A stretch of DNA of 64,000 nt, taken from Holothuria scabra. Taxonomy: Eukaryota; Echinodermata; Holothuroidea; Aspidochirotida; Holothuriidae. Shown piece after piece: positions 62,371 to 64,000 of this stretch. Both the position numbers and the translations under genes were made by a program. The stretch spans positions 74,203,719-74,267,718 of the forward strand of contig CM074179.1 of NCBI GenBank assembly GCA_037179385.1, in the 5' to 3' direction. How positions within the stretch are numbered: position 1 is the stretch's first letter; every line of letters begins with the position of its first letter. The notes beneath the pieces were generated by a model. It ran no database searches and was not told the origin of the DNA. It saw only the letters and a list, made by a program, of their open reading frames with translations.

Positions 62371-62934
62371 AGGGATATTCCGGTGACAGTTTTCAGGGAC
62401 TCTAAAAAATCAATGCAAATTTATTCTCTTTATAAGTAAAAATTTCATCTCAATAGCATGTTGCATTCAGAAGTTATGACTTTTTAAAGAAAATATTTAA
62501 GCCACCGTAACTGTGGGAATCTGTGATTGTCATACCGGCAGATTAATTGAGCATCTTTTGTATTTCAATATAATGTTCACACATGCAAATGGAATATGCA
62601 GACACTTATAATGCAACCTTCCTGCACCCAAACGTTTGGGCTCAACCTCAAATGAAAATTAATCATTGTTTCAAGTACTGGTGTGAATTTCGAGGTCAAA
62701 TTAATTACTCAAATTTTATAGAACAACAAAAGATTTTGAAAGCGGTCTGCCGGTATCACATAACATTTTGTAACCTTGAAGCAGCTATGATTCTGTTTTT
62801 GACAAAGATGACTTGTTTTTAAACAGGAATATCTTTAGTTATGGACAAGCTATCGATGTGGGATTTGAAGGGAGTGTGATGAAAAATTATTCTCTTTAAT
62901 TTGAAACTCTGTGAAATTGACACCGGGATATTCC
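62371..62934. mobile_element. TIR element with AGGGATATTCCGG ends
   Basis: Left end AGGGATATTCCGGTGACAGT and right end (reverse strand) AGGAATATCCCGGTGTCAAT are imperfect inverted repeats; both ends continue to an ATTCTCTTT word. About 564 bp, non-coding. No target duplication was identified with confidence. Confidence 0.6.
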
Positions 62935-64000
62935 TTACAAGCTTGCGAAAAAAGCGGGGACTAATAGGTGAATATGTCCATTGCGTATCTTAATCGAGCT
63001 TAATAACGATACACTGGAGATAGCAATCAGTGAAAACTTCACTTTTAAATAAGTCGAAAGTAGGACATGTTGATAGACGTTGTAAATAAATAGGTTACTT
63101 CCCGTTTTCATTGACACTATAATATCCAGAGTGAAAGCAAATCTCATCGAAACCTTGCTCTTTGTTTGTAGTATATTACGGTTTGTAGTTCTTTGTAGAA
63201 ACATCGGATAGAAAGTAGGGAACAACATTGGATATGGCCTTGTATCCTTTCCATCTATGGAAGCTAACAATTTTGTTATACAAGTTGCAAAAAACTATAA
63301 TAAAAAGCAACTTAAACACAAATATATTGAAGGAAACAAAGATTTAACTAATTAGGTTTGCTTTGCTATTTCTTTAAGTTATTATCCATCGAATGAAAAA
63401 TGTCCAGCCGGCCAGAGATCTCCCTCATGAGAGCTCGGTTTGGTACCCTATTTGGCTGAAGAAAATTGCTATCCTTCTCACTACCCGAATTTACTCACAA
63501 CTGTTAAAAACGAGTTGGATCGTTTCCCATGCATATTGCGATACTTTCAACTATTGTTTAAGCATCTTTGGCGCAATATCTCCCCTTCTTTTTGTCCAAT
63601 TTAAGTGACCCACAAAAATGATAGTTAACTAAGGGATCCAGTTGTCGAGGAGATTTCACTATAGGTTGTTCATTTTTTACTGGTTTGAATGTAACGAATA
63701 TGGTCATTTTTCAGTCATAACCGCATAAGTGGCACAACATCAACATGCTTTAGTTTGATCTGAAAGGTTATTCAAGGCCCCTTCGGAGAATATGTTTGTC
63801 AATTGAGGAAATATTCATAAAAATATGAGGGGGAGGTGTCAGTTTTTCGACAGTCTGCAATGGTTGTGAAAAGTAGTGACCGTAGTTCTCTTTTACGATA
63901 TCATTAAATCACCCAAGACTTTTCAACACTGCTAGAGACGCCTTAATGTGTTCCCTGCATGAAATATTGAAAAAAAAAAAACATTTTAAAACGGGTTAAA
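62935..64000. other. No recognisable gene
   Basis: AT-rich sequence to the window edge; small ORFs only, without motifs. Confidence 0.5.

Overview
The window is 64 kb of AT-rich, intron-and-repeat-dominated eukaryotic DNA with no prokaryotic features. Polinton-type DNA polymerase B, Penelope-like (PLE) and CR1/L2-type LINE remains, many short inverted-repeat transposons, and V-set immunoglobulin exons with symmetric phase-1 borders point to a marine invertebrate animal. I lean to a deuterostome such as an echinoderm, but the sequence does not prove the phylum. Host coding content is sparse; nearly all recognisable protein-coding sequence is transposon-derived.

Layout. 102-297: short TIR element whose sister copy lies at 37.0 kb. 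564-6750 and 41384-46724: two arms of a large inverted repeat (about 6.2 and 5.3 kb, roughly 90% identical by eye) enclosing 34.6 kb. The left arm carries two complete TIR elements (4368-5274 and 5789-6211) whose empty sites are preserved in the right arm, so both inserted after the arms arose. 7.2-9.4 kb: Penelope-like elements in (TA)n tracts; one keeps a 487-codon ORF (end of the reverse transcriptase plus GIY-YIG endonuclease) between near-identical 230-bp inverted copies of its own 3' end. A third PLE tail abuts the inner end of the right arm and a (TA)n tract at 40.8 kb. 10.9-14.8 kb: a V-set Ig exon and, 3.4 kb downstream on the same strand, a possible tyrosine-rich cytoplasmic-tail exon. 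12.8-14.4 and 20.0-21.6 kb: a second, older inverted repeat. 23-41 kb: mostly non-coding, with dispersed repeats, microsatellites and one unrecognised 127-codon ORF. 46.7-51 kb: decayed L2-like LINE and a second V-set Ig exon on the minus strand. 51.5-56.9 kb: a region bounded by GTTGCGG palindromes, holding a decayed CR1-like LINE and two TIR elements, one with a perfect 8-bp target duplication. 57.0-58.6 kb: decayed Polinton-type polB. 59.6-60.3 kb: a promoter-like cluster.

The observation I rate highest is at 59867-59912: a perfect X box (RFX site), a CRE and an inverted CCAAT box spaced exactly as in the X-X2-Y core of vertebrate MHC class II promoters (CCTAGCAAC, 5 nt, CGTCA, 15 nt, CTGATTGG). 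A TATA motif follows about 105 bp downstream, then a short ORF resembling a signal peptide and a second ATG with a good splice donor. The two Ig exons share an unusual Glu-Cys-x-Cys motif and may be members of one local receptor family. How the Ig exons and the promoter relate is unknown; no complete gene can be assembled from the window alone.
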